This document shows, piece by piece, positions 1-11,458 of a stretch of DNA of 64,000 nucleotides (position 1 is its first letter; each line of letters begins with the position of its first letter). The notes under the pieces are model-generated. The model did no database searches and was not told the DNA's origin. It saw only the letters and a list, made by a program, of their open reading frames with translations. The translations under genes and the position numbers were made by a program. The stretch is from Blastomyces gilchristii SLH14081 (lineage: Eukaryota; Ascomycota; Eurotiomycetes; Onygenales; Ajellomycetaceae), in NCBI RefSeq assembly GCF_000003855.2, contig NW_003101680.1, positions 5,644,664-5,708,663 on the forward strand. Direction: 5' to 3'.

Positions 1-153
1 ACAGCAACCATGGATGTATGCATCTGGCCCTATGGAAAAGTTACCCAATGAAATACCAAAGAAGCTCGACGTTTCTTGGCGATCACGCAAGCTTGGATGG
101 GCAACGGGGATGCAACTGGAAGTTTTAAGCGCATGAAGGATACCAGCGGGTTA

Positions 154-540
154 AAAAAGAGCATTTTGTGGCATCCCCGCTGCGCGCCGTGCAGTGGAGT
201 ACTTATCCATGCAGCCCTCTGAGCGTAATTGGTGTTCCAGCCAGTTGGAGCTATCCAGACGAACATGGGGATCGGTGGCGGGATTAGTTACATTATTGAC
301 TTTTTTTAGCACCACTCCCGGACTATGGAACAAGGATTTGAAGCTGATAACTTCAAGAAGAGGCATGTAAATATTTTGCGAGAATGGCACCGGATGGAGT
401 CTTTGTACCAGGAGAATTGCCAGGGTTGATGAAGTAATTCCAGCAAATTTTGTGACGACGACGACGACAGACGACGACTTGATCAGGCCATTGATGATGC
501 TGGCACCACCGGATAGAATCAGTGCCGTAGACACGTGCAT
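154..540 (-). CDS. Hypothetical ORF, doubtful
   Basis: I do not recognise this protein. An ATG at 540 (complement) opens about 129 codons ending at a stop near 151. The N-terminal ~50 residues are hydrophobic (a Thr-Ala-Leu-Ile-Leu-Ser-rich run, then a five-valine stretch encoded by a GTC microsatellite), followed by a polar C-terminal half. It could be one exon of a membrane protein, a gene running out of the window, or a chance open frame. It is divergent from kgd4, with about 700 bp between the start codons. There is no splice or family evidence, so it is kept only as a possible small gene. Confidence 0.2.
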
Positions 541-954
541 TAGTATTAGCTCCAACAAGATGCCGACATCTGGGGGGATGGGGAAGATAATAAGCTACAG
601 ACATACTCCGTACTCTGTTCAGAGTATTTTCGCTGTTGATATGGCGGGGCAGAAAGTCGGCTCGGAAAGTTCGGCGTTGGGCCTTGGAGGTTTGGTTGGC
701 ATAGCTGGTTTGCAGCCTGTGATTCGCGAAATCGGGGGGTGAGAGCTTCCACCTCGGCGGTGTGATCGTGAGGGCAAGCAAGCCTAGCTAGCTCGCAAAG
801 ATTGCCGCCGTCGGGGCCACGGGCTGCAGAGCACGAGAGTTGACGGAACGCTAGCTTATCTCTGCCCCCTATATCGGGTGCTGATTATTCATTGCGGTGG
901 TCGCGATTATTAACGAAAACACCACTAACTAACTACCAGCAACCAGAACCACCA

Positions 955-1050
955 ACCCTCGCCTGTCTCGCCTGTCTCTTCGTCTCTCTCTTTCTCCGTC
1001 TCTCTCTTTTACCTCTCTTCCCTTCTCCCTCTTCTCTCCCCGCAGACAAC
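955..1050 (+). promoter_or_regulatory. Pyrimidine-rich promoter/5' UTR tract of kgd4
   Basis: A stretch rich in CTCTC, CTTCC and TCTTC repeats lies 200-290 bp upstream of the kgd4 start codon on the coding strand. CT-rich tracts of this kind are common core-promoter or leader elements of highly expressed filamentous-fungal genes. No clear TATA box is seen. Confidence 0.4.
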
Positions 1051-1243
1051 CAATTCCACAGCTGGCAGAAGAGACAGAGATCAAGAGAGTGGTCAATCGG
1101 ACATATTATATCTTTTCCCATCTCCCGTCAATATCTGCCAGCTAGTTCCGTCCAGCCATCCTCCGTCGTTGAAAATCCGCCCAGCCCTGATCGAAGCATC
1201 CATCAAGTTACCACTCAATCCTCTCAACTTCAGCTAACTTACC

Positions 1244-1740
1244 ATGCGTGCTTCATCCCTTCTGCAGCAAGCAGCCGCTGCCAGAGCTCCGCTGATAAAG
1301 TTCATTGGAAAACGCTCTGTTCCCAGTATGTTCTCCGCCCGAAGGAATCAGACGGAGGAGATCAAAGCCCGCTCCTCCGACGTCGAAACTTGGAAAAAGA
1401 GGAAGAAAGAAGAAAGAAACTAACCTGGGTGCTCTCACTAGAATCCATTGACCGCTCTCCCCGCGTTCATCCCGCCTCCCCTACTCCCGAACTACCCGAA
1501 TCGTTCGTGAAATACAGAGCCAAGGCCCAGCAGCATGGCCCGCTGAACCACTCGGCTCAAACGAACGGAATCTACGGCGGTGCCATTGGAGGCCAACCGG
1601 GTGCATCTCTTGGGCCCGTGGAGCCCAAAAAAGGCGAATACTTCGACCGAAACGAGCTGCCTGAAAGATTCAGACGCCTGACCTGGTCGCAGGAAGAGAT
1701 TGATGCTGTCGAGACCGGCGGCGCTAGCTTGTTTGCATGA
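1244..1740 (+). CDS. kgd4: Kgd4, 2-oxoglutarate dehydrogenase subunit 4 (YMR-31/MRPS36 family)
   Basis: The spliced model is exon 1244-1325 and exon 1442-1740, giving 126 aa. The intron 1326-1441 starts GTATGT, has a CTAAC branch site and ends CTAG; splicing joins a split Lys codon and removes an in-frame stop. The N-terminal ~28 residues (MRASSLLQQAAAARAPLIKF...) are Arg/Ala/Ser/Leu-rich and lack acids, a mitochondrial presequence. The family signature follows: RVHPASPT near residues 36-43, LPESFVKYRAKAQQHGPL near 45-62, a Gly-rich segment near 70-86, and a C-terminal FRRLTWSQEEIDAVETGGA. Kgd4 links the E3 dihydrolipoamide dehydrogenase to the E1-E2 core of the 2-oxoglutarate dehydrogenase complex in the mitochondrial matrix (established for the family; older annotations call it a mitoribosomal protein, YMR-31). 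The stop is TGA at 1738-1740. Confidence 0.92.
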
Positions 1741-2708
1741 ATGTATGGAGCTACAACGGATGATATATTATTATTATTGTCTTTCCTATATATGAATGCT
1801 ACTAGGACACTCGCGGTTCCTCTGGCCGTCCCAGAGGCGCTAGAAGACCGCGAGCATCATCCCACTAGGCTGGTCCTCGGCATTGGGCAGTCGACAATGT
1901 CGCCGTCCTCGATACCCGCTATATCACATCTCTCTTCTCATCCTCATCGAGTCGCCGCTGTTGTATCACCAATTTTCGCTGGTATGGGTATTGCAAGTTG
2001 GTTTTTCTCGCGGTATCATAGGTTATGGGGAGCATGGAATAATACGACTCAGTTCTTCTTCTTGCTACTGCTGCTATCTTGTCATTTACCGAGGGGCGTT
2101 GTTGGTCTGTTTGTCATCAAATATCACAATTTTGTCAATATTTTCTTCGGGATGTTAAGGGACCAATTCTGTTATGAACACTGTTTTGGTAGGCCAGGTT
2201 CTTCTCTCCTGCAATTACATTCCTTGTCAGATAAGGTGTACAGTACTATCTGCTCAGCCATTATTACAACTACTGTTTCCTTTAAACCTACTATTGTTAC
2301 TCCTTCGAATATTTATTCCGGGATGACCACAAGCAAGTAGCAGACGGACGTAGCTTGCCTCTAGAGGGGGGCAAAAAAGAAAAGAAGAACAGAAGAAAAG
2401 AAGCGACCAGGGAAAACCTTCTCCCGCACCACCAATTCGACATCATTGAACCGGCCTATCCTATGCAGCCCTAGCAAGCTCGGAAGCACAGCTTCAGCAA
2501 ATGACCGTCGCAGAAAAATAGTCAATCCCCCCCAACCTCTCCGAATCCAGAATCTCAACATCGACCTCAACAATAAGTGATTTGCGCAAAGTTGAACACC
2601 AAGCACCACACCCTCCCTTTCTCTAGCACCTCCCCCTCCCTTAGACCCCCACAAATAACTTGCATCCAATCACACAAAACTCATGTTAAACCAATCAAGA
2701 AAACCACA
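1741..2708. other. Intergenic: kgd4 3' region and RUS1-like promoter
   Basis: There is no supportable gene. An open frame begins immediately after the kgd4 stop but has low-complexity content and no family signature; it is most likely 3' UTR. The last ~150 bp before 2709 are CA/CT-rich, as expected for a fungal promoter and leader. Confidence 0.6.
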
Positions 2709-5188
2709 ATGCCACCCGTCCACGGCGCGATAACGGTGAGGGAGACGAATGAAATCGGCGCAACAACAGCGACATACATCTACTCTACAACACCGGAGCC
2801 AATCCAACTGCCCACCCCGGGTTCTTCTGAGAATGACAGTATTCGCCGTGAAAGGCGGAGAGTAGATATTGTTGTAGGTTTATATATATACTTTGTCTTT
2901 TTCCAACTTACAGAGTTATCGTTTGTTTTTCTTTCTTCCACTTTCTATTTCGAACGTGTACTGTGCTGGAAATGTCCCGAGTATGCATCTGATATGCATA
3001 CGTCCATTGTTTCGCATGCATTTCCGCTTCGGACTATATCTATCCATGAGAACATTAGGCCCTGCGTAATGCCCTGCATCCTTTCCCCACACCAAAATTG
3101 CTCTAACTAACCCTCTTCCTCCCGCAATCATTGTGGCGGTCTGGCCTGTGTCCGGGGCCGTAAGATACTTACATCCATACCAAGATATCCATCACATCCC
3201 AGCGCCCAGTTAGGAAATATCTAACCTCACCACCAGAGCCGCATGCCTCTCCTCTCATCTCATCTCTTACCATATCACTTGCTAACCTTTATATATCTAT
3301 CTAACCCCTTAGCCGCCTTCACGAAAGGAATCATTGTCTTCTCTCACGTCGCTGTTGAATGTTTTTCTACCGGTGGGATACCCACATAGTGTCAGCGATG
3401 ACTATCTAGAGTGAGCTGCTGTTGCCCTTTCTTCTTTACAGCCACGTTCAAAGCTCCTTGTTTCTTTTCCTGTTTCGTTTTGTTTGGCGGTCTCGTGTTT
3501 TACAAAGGAGCGAGTAGTTGTCCCCCTATTTTCACTCGACGGAATGACCTATCTCCATTTTGTCTCTTGTTTCTCACATGCTGTTGGAGGCCGAAGCTGA
3601 CTAGTTCCACCTATGAATATCTACCTTCTCAAGGTATCAAATATATGTATGTGTGCGACCACTATCATGTTATAAAAATGACTCAGATCTGACCACATAG
3701 CTGTACAGGATTCCCTGCAAGCGTTCTCAAGCTCGATTGCTGGACTATTGGCATCCCGGGCTGTATTACAAGGTATTGTTCCTCTCGAGGTACACGATCC
3801 ATCAAAATATCAAAATATCAAAAACTAATATTTCCGTCAATTTTTATTAGGCGTTGGAGTAGGAGATGCATCCGCATCCCCGACAGTAGCCTTGCTACAT
3901 AGCGTCCTGCATGACAGCATGGGCAGGATAGCAACAATACTCTTCGCCCATCGTCTTGGGACGTCTCTCGAGCCCGAATGCAAGATGTATAGGCTTGCTG
4001 CTGACGTTCTCAATGACTCAGCGATGGTCTTTGATTGCCTCTCGCCAGCGTTTCCGAAGCACCTGAGAATTGTGGTTTTGGCTTGCTCGAGTGTTTTGAG
4101 AGCGCTGTGTGGGGTGGCTGCTGGGAGTTCAAAGGCGAGTTTGAGTAGCCATTTTGCGAGATGGGGGAATTTGGGGGAATTGAATGCTGTGAGTTGTTTC
4201 CAGCGTGCTAATTCTATTCTTCTGGGGGAATACATACGGGGAAATATGGGCCTGTCCCGTTTACGGTTCCTCCTACATTTGTTCTAGTGCTAACGAAAAG
4301 TTCCAGAAAGATTCAAGCCAAGAAACAGTAATATCGCTCTTAGGAATGCTGGTAAGTAGATAGCCCATACAACTAAGGTCATTGATTGCTCCTTATAGCT
4401 AATTGGCACGATTACAGTGCGGAAGCCTCGTTGTCTCACGCGTCTCCACCCCCTTTGCAACATGGGCAACTCTCTTATTTCTCCTCCTAGTCCATCTGTC
4501 GACAAACTACGCCGCAGTGCGCTCAGTTAACATGACCACTTTGAACCGCCAACGAGCCAACATCGTCTTCTCAACTCTCTTCGAAGACGGCCGCGTTCTC
4601 ACGCCAAAACAAGCATCCAAATGCGAAAGGATATTCGAGCGCGATGGGGTTCTCCGCTGGAAAGCATCCGCAGCGACCCTGGGGTCCTGTCGGATAGGTG
4701 TTTCTTTCCAGGAGCTACTGTGTGGTTCTCGGGGCCGAGTAAATTCCATTCGTGACATCAACATTGATATCCGGAGGCTTCTGCATCTGTTTCGAGAGGA
4801 GGAATACATCCTGTGGTTCAACTCCAGCGATAAAGGGGGAACTATCGTCTTGAAGAATAGTGTGACACCTCTATCACAGCTCAAGGCCTGGAGTCATGCC
4901 CTGATGGTTGCGAAGCGCATCGCGGACCTGAGAGAAGGGGCTGGTAGTTTGTCTGGGAAGGAAGGCAATGGAGAAAAATCTTCACGGCGAGACCAGCAGA
5001 GGAATAAGGATGATTCTATCGCCAACCTAACCGACCCAGATACCATATTCTCGATTCTTGAGTCCACGCTCCATAGCCATTCTACAAGCTTCAACGGCCA
5101 GGTAGCAATGTTAAAAGATGCTGGATGGGACGTTGACACTCCCTCCCTGGAAACCAGGCCAGCCAGGAGGTTTCAGATCGTGGAGTGA
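2709..5188 (+). CDS. RUS1 (ROOT UVB SENSITIVE)/DUF647 family protein, seven exons
   Basis: My splice model is 2709-2873, 3313-3410, 3634-3646, 3709-3772, 3851-4188, 4307-4351 and 4418-5188, in frame throughout, 497 aa. Every intron begins GT and ends AG. The family core is clear: NVFLPVGYPHSVSDDYLEYQ, then DSLQAFSSSIAGLLASRAVLQ, a GVGVGDAS glycine turn, DSMGRIATILFAHRLG, and ADVLNDSAMVFDCLSP. A hydrophobic membrane-like segment (LLFLLLVHLSTNYAAVRSV) follows in the last exon. After about residue 300 comes the variable C-terminal domain with a Lys/Arg-rich linker (GKEGNGEKSSRRDQQRNKDD). Exon 3 is only 13 nt, encoding the end of Glu plus Tyr-Gln-Ile-Tyr; without it the conserved DYLEYQ.YDS motif is broken. 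RUS1/DUF647 proteins are membrane-associated and, in plants, linked to vitamin B6 and early seedling development; their role in fungi is not established. The start at 2709 is the first ATG giving the in-frame acidic/Thr-rich N-terminus; the 439-bp first intron is the least certain part. Confidence 0.88.
3634..3646 (+). other. 13-nt microexon of the RUS1/DUF647 gene
   Basis: The acceptor is CTCAAG at 3628-3633 and the donor GTATGT starts at 3647. The exon supplies the third base of a Glu codon and then Tyr-Gln-Ile-Tyr, exactly filling the conserved gap between DDYL(E) and DSLQAF. Flanking introns are 3411-3633 (223 bp, GCTGAC branch site) and 3647-3708 (62 bp). Confidence 0.8.
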
Positions 5189-7166
5189 AAGTATACTTCA
5201 ATTCTTTTTTTCTTCCTGGAACCTGTCTCATATGCGATCTGATTGTCTCCTATCTCATATACGTGATTTTTCTCAAGTGTGTCTCGATGATGACATCGTT
5301 TTTCCGGGGTTCAGACCAACATGGCCACCTCATCTCGATGAGATGACAGGGATTATCATGTTTCTAGAGGCCATCGTGTTCTCACCCCCAGCGCACGCCT
5401 GGAAATAAATACACTGAACTTAAAAATACAGATACCATTCCAATATTTATGAAGGTTATGATAAGAAAAAATGGGTTCCATCGATGAGAAAACTGAACCT
5501 CCACTGTTTACAAAAAGCCCCCAACCGAATGTCATAAATCCCTAATTGTCCAGGGACCTTCACACTTCACATGATATAATATCCCACAACTCCACCACTA
5601 CTACCACCACCCACGTCCTCGTATTAATAATAACATCATTCCCGCCAGAGACAAGACCAGACCAGACCAGACCAGGCAGCTACAAAGGCAACCACGCACC
5701 CCACAGGGCGCAAACCTTCCAAGGAAGACCCTTTAAACTGGCCGAATAATCATTCGTTCATCGTTCATCGTTCATGGAAAGAAACATTTGATAACCAACC
5801 CCACCCCGGAAGATTCCGCTTGGAGTGTCAATTAAAGCCAGAATTGGAGACAAAAAAAAAAAAAAAAAGCCGAACCCAGCCTCTATCAAAATCGAAGCCC
5901 GCCATCAAGATTTGCAAAGAGGCGCTGAACTGGGGGTGTGCAGTTTCAATGTGTGATGTGTATATGCTGTGTTCATCTCCCCCAGGAAATTTTGTAAACA
6001 GCGGGAAGTAAGCATGATTGTTGTCTGTGCTTGCTTGCTTGAAATTAATTTGAAAGTTCTTCTTCACCTATCTATGTAAGTACTCTCCTAAGAAGCTTTT
6101 GGTCTTTTCATCATTCTTAAATTTTAATAATTTTCTTTTGTTGATTTATTTTATTTTGATTATTATTTTGTTTCTCCTACCCCCCTCTATCTCGCTTTCT
6201 TTGCATGAGTTCTCAAGTTTGAGAGAGCGAGAAGGGGCCAGAATAGCAGGTATATATATAATGTAGAATCAAAAGGAAATAATCACCTCAATGATATCGA
6301 AATAAACCGTAATAAAATAATAGTTGTTCATGAAAAGTAGTTAACACTGTTCGAAACAAAAAGGAGGAGGAAATTGAATATCTATTCTAACTTTCGTGAC
6401 ATGTGAAAGCACAATAGGAAAAACAACAACAAAAAAGCAAAAATAGAAGAAGATTGGGAGAATGAGAGATATAGAAAGAAAATAGAAAGAAAATACTCAG
6501 GTATTTCATTAAACCTAGGTAGATCCAGCCCAAAGTCACAGGCCTTACCCACCACATACAGGTTAGATAGGTTAGATACGAGGAGAAAACTGAATATAGG
6601 TTCAAGTTGAGACTGTAGAAGGGCAAGGGGGGAAAAAATGTAAGAATGAAATTCGCATGCTATAAAATTACCATTAATGCAAGTAATGGGTATACATGCC
6701 ACACAAACACGCATACACACAAAACTAAAAATAAAAAATAAAAATAAAACCGGGAAGAACGGGAGAAAGAAAAACCGGCCGTGTTTAAAATGCAATAGAA
6801 CCAAAAAAGAAAAACTAGATATGCGGAATATGGGGGAGGAAGAAAATGGCTGATAACATGCTGATGAGGAAGCCACACTGGCACATACACGCGTAGAGAA
6901 ATTGTTTTGGGGGTTGGGGGAGAGTATTGTCGAGATAAGTGCAGAGATGAGGTGAAGGTATAGTTGGCGTGTCTGTGTCTGTAGGTGTGGATGAAGTTAT
7001 GTCGTGAGGTGAGAGGCTAGGGGCCTGGGAGAATGCTTCATGAATGCTTCATATGCAACGCTCATATATGTCGGGTAGTGGTGGTCATGGTAGTAGTAAT
7101 ATCATCCAAAATGAAAAGGGGAGACGTGGGATCGAGCAAGAAAGGGCTGGATACTACTCCAATAAT
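5189..7166. other. Intergenic between convergent RUS1-like and RGS genes
   Basis: This holds the 3' UTRs of two convergent genes. It contains an ACCAG pentamer run near 5655-5675, a 16-A tract near 5852 and AT-rich low-complexity stretches (6100-6180, 6720-6750). Open frames here are hydrophobic or low-complexity readings of A/T-rich DNA, with no family signature. Confidence 0.6.
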
Positions 7167-8210
7167 CTATTCCTCTTCAGGCGCAGGAAACCGGCCATCC
7201 CTCGACCCGGGACCGCCCCCTGGCCTCTTTTTCCAACCAAGTTTCATACCCATCTTCTTCCAAGCATTTTCCGGTCTTGTCTTGGAGCTTTGTCCCTGTC
7301 CGTGCCCCTGGTCGCCATAATGCAAACCCATATCGCTGAATGGTGGCGTGGTTGGCGGAGTCATCGGTTCACCAGCACCAGGGCTGGATGTCATGCTTCC
7401 GGAATCATCAGTGAGGTTGGTGGATCCGGAGTCACCGCTGGTGGTTGGGGAATGGGTCTGGCCCGAACTTCGAGATTCTGACGACCAGCCCGCCGACGTG
7501 TGGGACTGTAGGGCGTACCCTGCCATGGGCGAACGTGGCGAGGCAAATGACGATTGAGGTGAGAGTTTCCGGCGCATGGAAGTATGGCGGCCCATTTGGG
7601 AATCATCCTGTGCCGTTGATTCGTCGAAGGGTGAATATGACGACGATATTGGAGGTGGACTTTGGCTTTTAAGGAAAGGAATGAATATGGACTCTTCCAT
7701 TAGATCTCGCATACGTTTGACAGCGGAATCTAGTGTTTCTGGTCGAGGCGGTGTGGGAGAGTTAGAATGGTTCAGGAGGTCGTCTCTGACCTCACTTGAT
7801 ACGTTGATCTCGCGTGGTGATGCGGGAACGATGTATGCTGTTAATATCCTCTGGAAGAGCATACGGAGATGTTGCGTTCGAGTAGGGTCTGCATAATACG
7901 TGTCGCGATATCGCTTCGCTTCCATGGTGAATTCTAGTGTCTCTAAACAGTGGTTCTGGGAAAGGAAAGCCATGAAGGCAGAGAGTGTGTAGGGAGGTGG
8001 TGAGGTGCCGGCTAATACATCATCCAGGGTAGGTCGAGCACCGGAGTGAGGGATAGCAAGACTGAGCGGCCTGGAACCCGACTGCCAGCGTTCCATCGTG
8101 TTATCGTCGTCCGAGTCGCAATCCGAGTAATCAGGGGACTGTTGAGGTGTAGAGTCAGGAGTGAGGGACCGGAATAAGAGGGCAGAGTATCGCGAGGTGC
8201 CCGCAATCAT
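7167..8210 (-). CDS. RGS-domain protein, regulator of G-protein signalling (RgsA/RgsB-like)
   Basis: This is an uninterrupted frame of 347 aa from the ATG at 8210, with a purine at -3. The open frame extends upstream to about 8444, but without an ATG there, so 8210 is the first usable start. The RGS domain spans about residues 60-182, with recognisable helices: TLDDVLAGTSPPPYTLSAFM, FLSQNHCLETLEFTMEAKRY, a central RMLFQRILTAYIVPASPREI and C-terminal LMEESIFIPFLKS. The remainder (about 185-347) is Ser/Pro/Thr-rich and disordered-looking, ending in a basic patch (WKKMGMKLGWKKR) that may bind membranes. RGS proteins accelerate GTP hydrolysis by heterotrimeric G-alpha subunits; in aspergilli the short single-domain members tune stress, conidiation and carbon sensing. 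I cannot decide which fungal RGS subfamily it is. There is no DEP or transmembrane segment, which excludes the FlbA and GprK types. Confidence 0.88.
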   Translation of the reverse strand: MIAGTSRYSALLFRSLTPDSTPQQSPDYSDCDSDDDNTMERWQSGSRPLSLAIPHSGARPTLDDVLAGTSPPPYTLSAFMAFLSQNHCLETLEFTMEAKRYRDTYYADPTRTQHLRMLFQRILTAYIVPASPREINVSSEVRDDLLNHSNSPTPPRPETLDSAVKRMRDLMEESIFIPFLKSQSPPPISSSYSPFDESTAQDDSQMGRHTSMRRKLSPQSSFASPRSPMAGYALQSHTSAGWSSESRSSGQTHSPTTSGDSGSTNLTDDSGSMTSSPGAGEPMTPPTTPPFSDMGLHYGDQGHGQGQSSKTRPENAWKKMGMKLGWKKRPGGGPGSRDGRFPAPEEE

Positions 8211-8977
8211 TGCGCCCAGTGGACAACAGAGCCCAGTCTGCTTCCAATTCCTTCGAGCCTGTTTCCGGCCTCTTTTCCCCGCTAGGCTTCCAACCCTTGT
8301 TTCCAGCCCTTCTGCTGTTGTCGCCGTTGTTGTTGGTGCTGCTACGAGCTGAGACGTTTTGTTTAGTCTGCGCAACGGTGCGTTCAACGCCAACACTACC
8401 CCGTCGTCCCAGGAGTGCTTGACAACCTTCCTTGACGAATCCAAGATTAGGGTACCTTTCTTCTTCTACTTCTTTTTCTTCTTCTTCTCCTTTGTTTTTA
8501 TTTTCCTGCTCTATTCTATCCCCAAGGGTACCTAGTCGAGGCTGGCAGACCCAGGGAACCAAGCAGCCGGGGGGATCTTTGGAGTCCTTTATTTTGTTGT
8601 AGGTACACCAATACAAATGGGGAAAGATACCCGGTTAACAACCACTGAATTTGCGTGGATATCCAGGAACAAATTAACTCCGTCGAAGATAAGGAAGGTT
8701 AAGGATTATCCAACGGAACGCACACAAGGCCACACAGCACACAAGGTCAACCCAGTGTTGGTTCTTCGAGCTGAATGGCAGACTGAAATTGTCGTCGAGG
8801 AGGGCAGAAACGACTGATATTTATATTAGATTAGAATGCATTAATTATCCTGCGCCTTGAACAGGGAAATTACCAAGAGAAAGAAGATGGCAATAGTAGT
8901 TGGGACAGCACACTGGGTGGTGATGGTATGAATTAAATAATAGACGACGTCCACAGGGTACAGACACTGTGTGGGGA

Positions 8978-9022
8978 AGAGAGAGAGAGAGAGAGAGAGA
9001 GTGTGTGTGTGTGTGTGTGTGT
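8978..9022. repeat. Compound microsatellite (GA)n(GT)n
   Basis: About 11 GA units are followed directly by 11 GT units, in the upstream region of the RGS gene. Pure dinucleotide runs like this are length-variable. Confidence 0.95.
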
Positions 9023-9174
9023 GAAGAGAAAGCCAAACAGTTGGCGTACAGAGTAAATAGAGGAGAGAGAGAGGGAGAGAGAAAGAAAGAAGACGAGAAG
9101 GAAAAGAAGATAAGGATATATGTATGTCTCTGTGTGGGTGAGGAGGAGAAGGAAAGAAGAAGTAGTTGAGTAGA

Positions 9175-9226
9175 AGTAGAAGAAGAAGAAGAAGAAGAAG
9201 AAGAAGAAGAAGAGGAAGAGGAAGAG
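9175..9226. repeat. (AAG)n microsatellite
   Basis: A nearly perfect AAG run, ending in AGG-containing variants. It gives misleading poly-Arg, poly-Leu or poly-Glu open frames on both strands. Confidence 0.95.
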
Positions 9227-11256
9227 TCCTGAGTAACTTACACGATAGTCTGCTGCAACACATCACATCAAACCGCGTTGTTCTTCCTGTTCCTGCTCTC
9301 TCTCTCTCTCTCTTTTCTTCTTCTCCTCGTCTTGTTCTCGCTGCTGGCAGTTGGTTTCCCTGCTACTGTTGGTTGGCGTGGACAGGGATCCATACCGAGT
9401 ATTACAGGGGTTCGGTAATTATTTTCTTCTAGAATATTACTCCGTCACACCGTACCCGTATCGTCAAGGCGCCGATCTCGTCCGCCGATTACGTATGGCC
9501 TGTGTAACGATGCTCTGGTCGGCGGTCCCTTGCCAAATTCTCCTGACTCAATCACCCAGTATCTTATCATTACCGAGTTTGTATTTAATCTGTACATGTA
9601 CTGTACGTATCTATAGGTGTGTATCCCATACAGCAAACGGCCCCTGGCATGTTTCGCCTTTCGATTCGGTAATGTACTGTACCAAAATATCAGACCGAAC
9701 CTTAGAGATGGGAAAGATAGATTCACTCCACCCCGGGTTCGTTCCCATCTCATCCATGGAAAATTCGTGGTTCCCTGCCGGCAGTCGAGCCGCAAAAACA
9801 ACCTTGGGACAGGAAAAAAAAGAAAGAAAGAAAGCAAGAAAGAAAGAAAAAAAAAAGTCAAGCCGTGCTCCAGCAACCCAAAAGGCCAGTTGCTCGAGTT
9901 TCTCTCCAGCGTGGCGGCGGGCTTTATGCTTGCCAAGGAAATCTTGAATCTTCCCCTTCCCATCTAAAAGTCACCCACACTAATCACGTCATACACCTCA
10001 TCTGTACCTAGCATCGCCGCACTAATCTACTCAAATGCAAAAGTCTGACTAGGGTGTATAATTTTAGAGGCGTAGTTCGACTGGAAGTTGTAATGTACCG
10101 CCGCGAAGAGAAAAAATAAAACCGTACGCCCCGCGTGGCGACAGCCAGGCCTTCCAGAACAACTACCTTTATCCGACAAATCGCAAGAATAGGGGATAAG
10201 ATAGAAAGGGCGATTGAAATGGCGAATCGCCGCTTTTCATCATGACATGCAGGTTGTTAGACTCATAAAACCTCTTGGGCAGACAACGCACTGCCTAGGC
10301 TGATGGGGCAAAGGGGTAGTTGATCTCTGCAAGTATCCAATCACTAATAAAAAATGATATCCATTTGAACAAACTTTCAATTGATATTCCAACAATTAAA
10401 TACATGCCTCAACCTCCAAATAATGTTTCTATCCCAGGCAAATACGAAATCTGCTGAAAATTGTGAGAAAAATAAAACCTTATATAAAATACTAGGAGAA
10501 ATACCAGAACAATACCAAGGTAAGCCCGTCAACACGGAGAAAAGAAAACAGAAAACCCTTGGAAATTACTGCCATGGTCCAGTGCCCAGAAAGAGGGCTG
10601 AACAATGCCAGTACCAGGCAAATACAAGAGATCCACGATTAGCGCAAGGTCTATCTGCAAACCAAGCGGGGGGTTTTGCCCGCTTGCCAACTCACTTGGT
10701 TGGTGTCGTTGGTTGTTTGTGTTGACGCCCCCCTCGCCGCTTTCTTCGCTGGTTCTGCGGTGTTCTTTTTAAGTGGGGAGGAACCCAGTTAGCCAGTTAG
10801 CTGCCCACAATCTCTAGTATTTACCGCCCGTCGCGTCGGGGAGGATGGTCTCTGGGTCTCTGAGTCTCTGAGGGGTCTGTGGCGTGCAGGCTGTACGCAG
10901 TAGGCGGTAGGGTAGGGGGGTTGACTGAAGCCTAATCGTCGATAAGTTGAACAACTACCGACAAGCCAAGAACAAGGCAATAATACAAGCGCCAGACTAA
11001 CTGATCACTAATATTTCTCTGAAGTATCCATGAATCACGGAGACACACATATGGAGAACTGTACTGGGAATTTTGATGATTACGGGATCAATAGCTGGAG
11101 ATTATCTTACAAGAAGCTTTTTGCGACACTCATGCCAGATCATATCAATCTAGGTTATCCTCAAGGATTATTTGGCGAGTCAGCAAAAAATCATCACGTC
11201 ACCCTCGTCATCGGCCTTTCAATTGTCAAACCAGGTAGAAAGAGAGAAGAAGAAAG

Positions 11257-11294
11257 AAAAAAAAAAAAAAAAAAATAAAAAAAAAAAAAAAAAA
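11257..11294. repeat. Poly-A tract
   Basis: A 38-bp run of A broken by a single T. With the second tract at 11,426 it may mark the tails of retrocopies, but I see no recognisable body attached to it. Confidence 0.9.
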
Positions 11295-11425
11295 GAGTGG
11301 GGCGTGTATCCGCAAGGCACTCCTCTCATTAAATGAGCCGACTAGTTTCGGGGCCTGATCAGGTGGTCAATCAAAAAGTTCGCAAAAACTCCACCGTTCC
11401 CCCCAACCACTCAAAAAAAATGGAG

Positions 11426-11456
<31 letters not shown>
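11426..11456. repeat. Poly-A tract
   Basis: An uninterrupted run of 31 A. No retroelement body or TSD is evident around it. Confidence 0.9.

Positions 11457-11458
<2 letters not shown>

Larger units (their letters stand above)
8211..9440 (-). promoter_or_regulatory. Long 5' leader/promoter region of the RGS gene
   Basis: No separate gene is supported. The stretch holds an open, uninitiated extension of the RGS frame (to about 8444), GAA/TTC-rich tracts, and three microsatellites described separately. Regulatory fungal genes often have leaders of this length; that this is transcribed is inference. Confidence 0.4.

Noticed and set aside
1741..2340. 199-codon open frame directly after kgd4
   Set aside because: Starts at the base after the kgd4 stop, composition is UTR-like, no domain, and other frames are equally open.
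6382..6876. 164-codon hydrophobic minus-strand ORF
   Set aside because: Phe/Ser/Leu-rich translation of A-rich low-complexity DNA in the region downstream of the RGS gene; no family signal.
8211..8444. N-terminal extension of the RGS protein to 425 aa
   Set aside because: The extended frame begins with TTG, not ATG, and the extra residues look unstructured; the ATG at 8210 is preferred.
8841..9266. Poly-Leu/Ser ORFs across the GA/GT/AAG repeats
   Set aside because: Microsatellite translations only.
9445..9963. 172-codon minus-strand ORF and overlapping plus-strand ORFs
   Set aside because: No conserved motif and mutually overlapping frames; the centre is an AAG/A-rich repeat.
10381..10725. 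114-codon plus-strand ORF
   Set aside because: First codon is not an ATG, composition is random, and no family is recognised.
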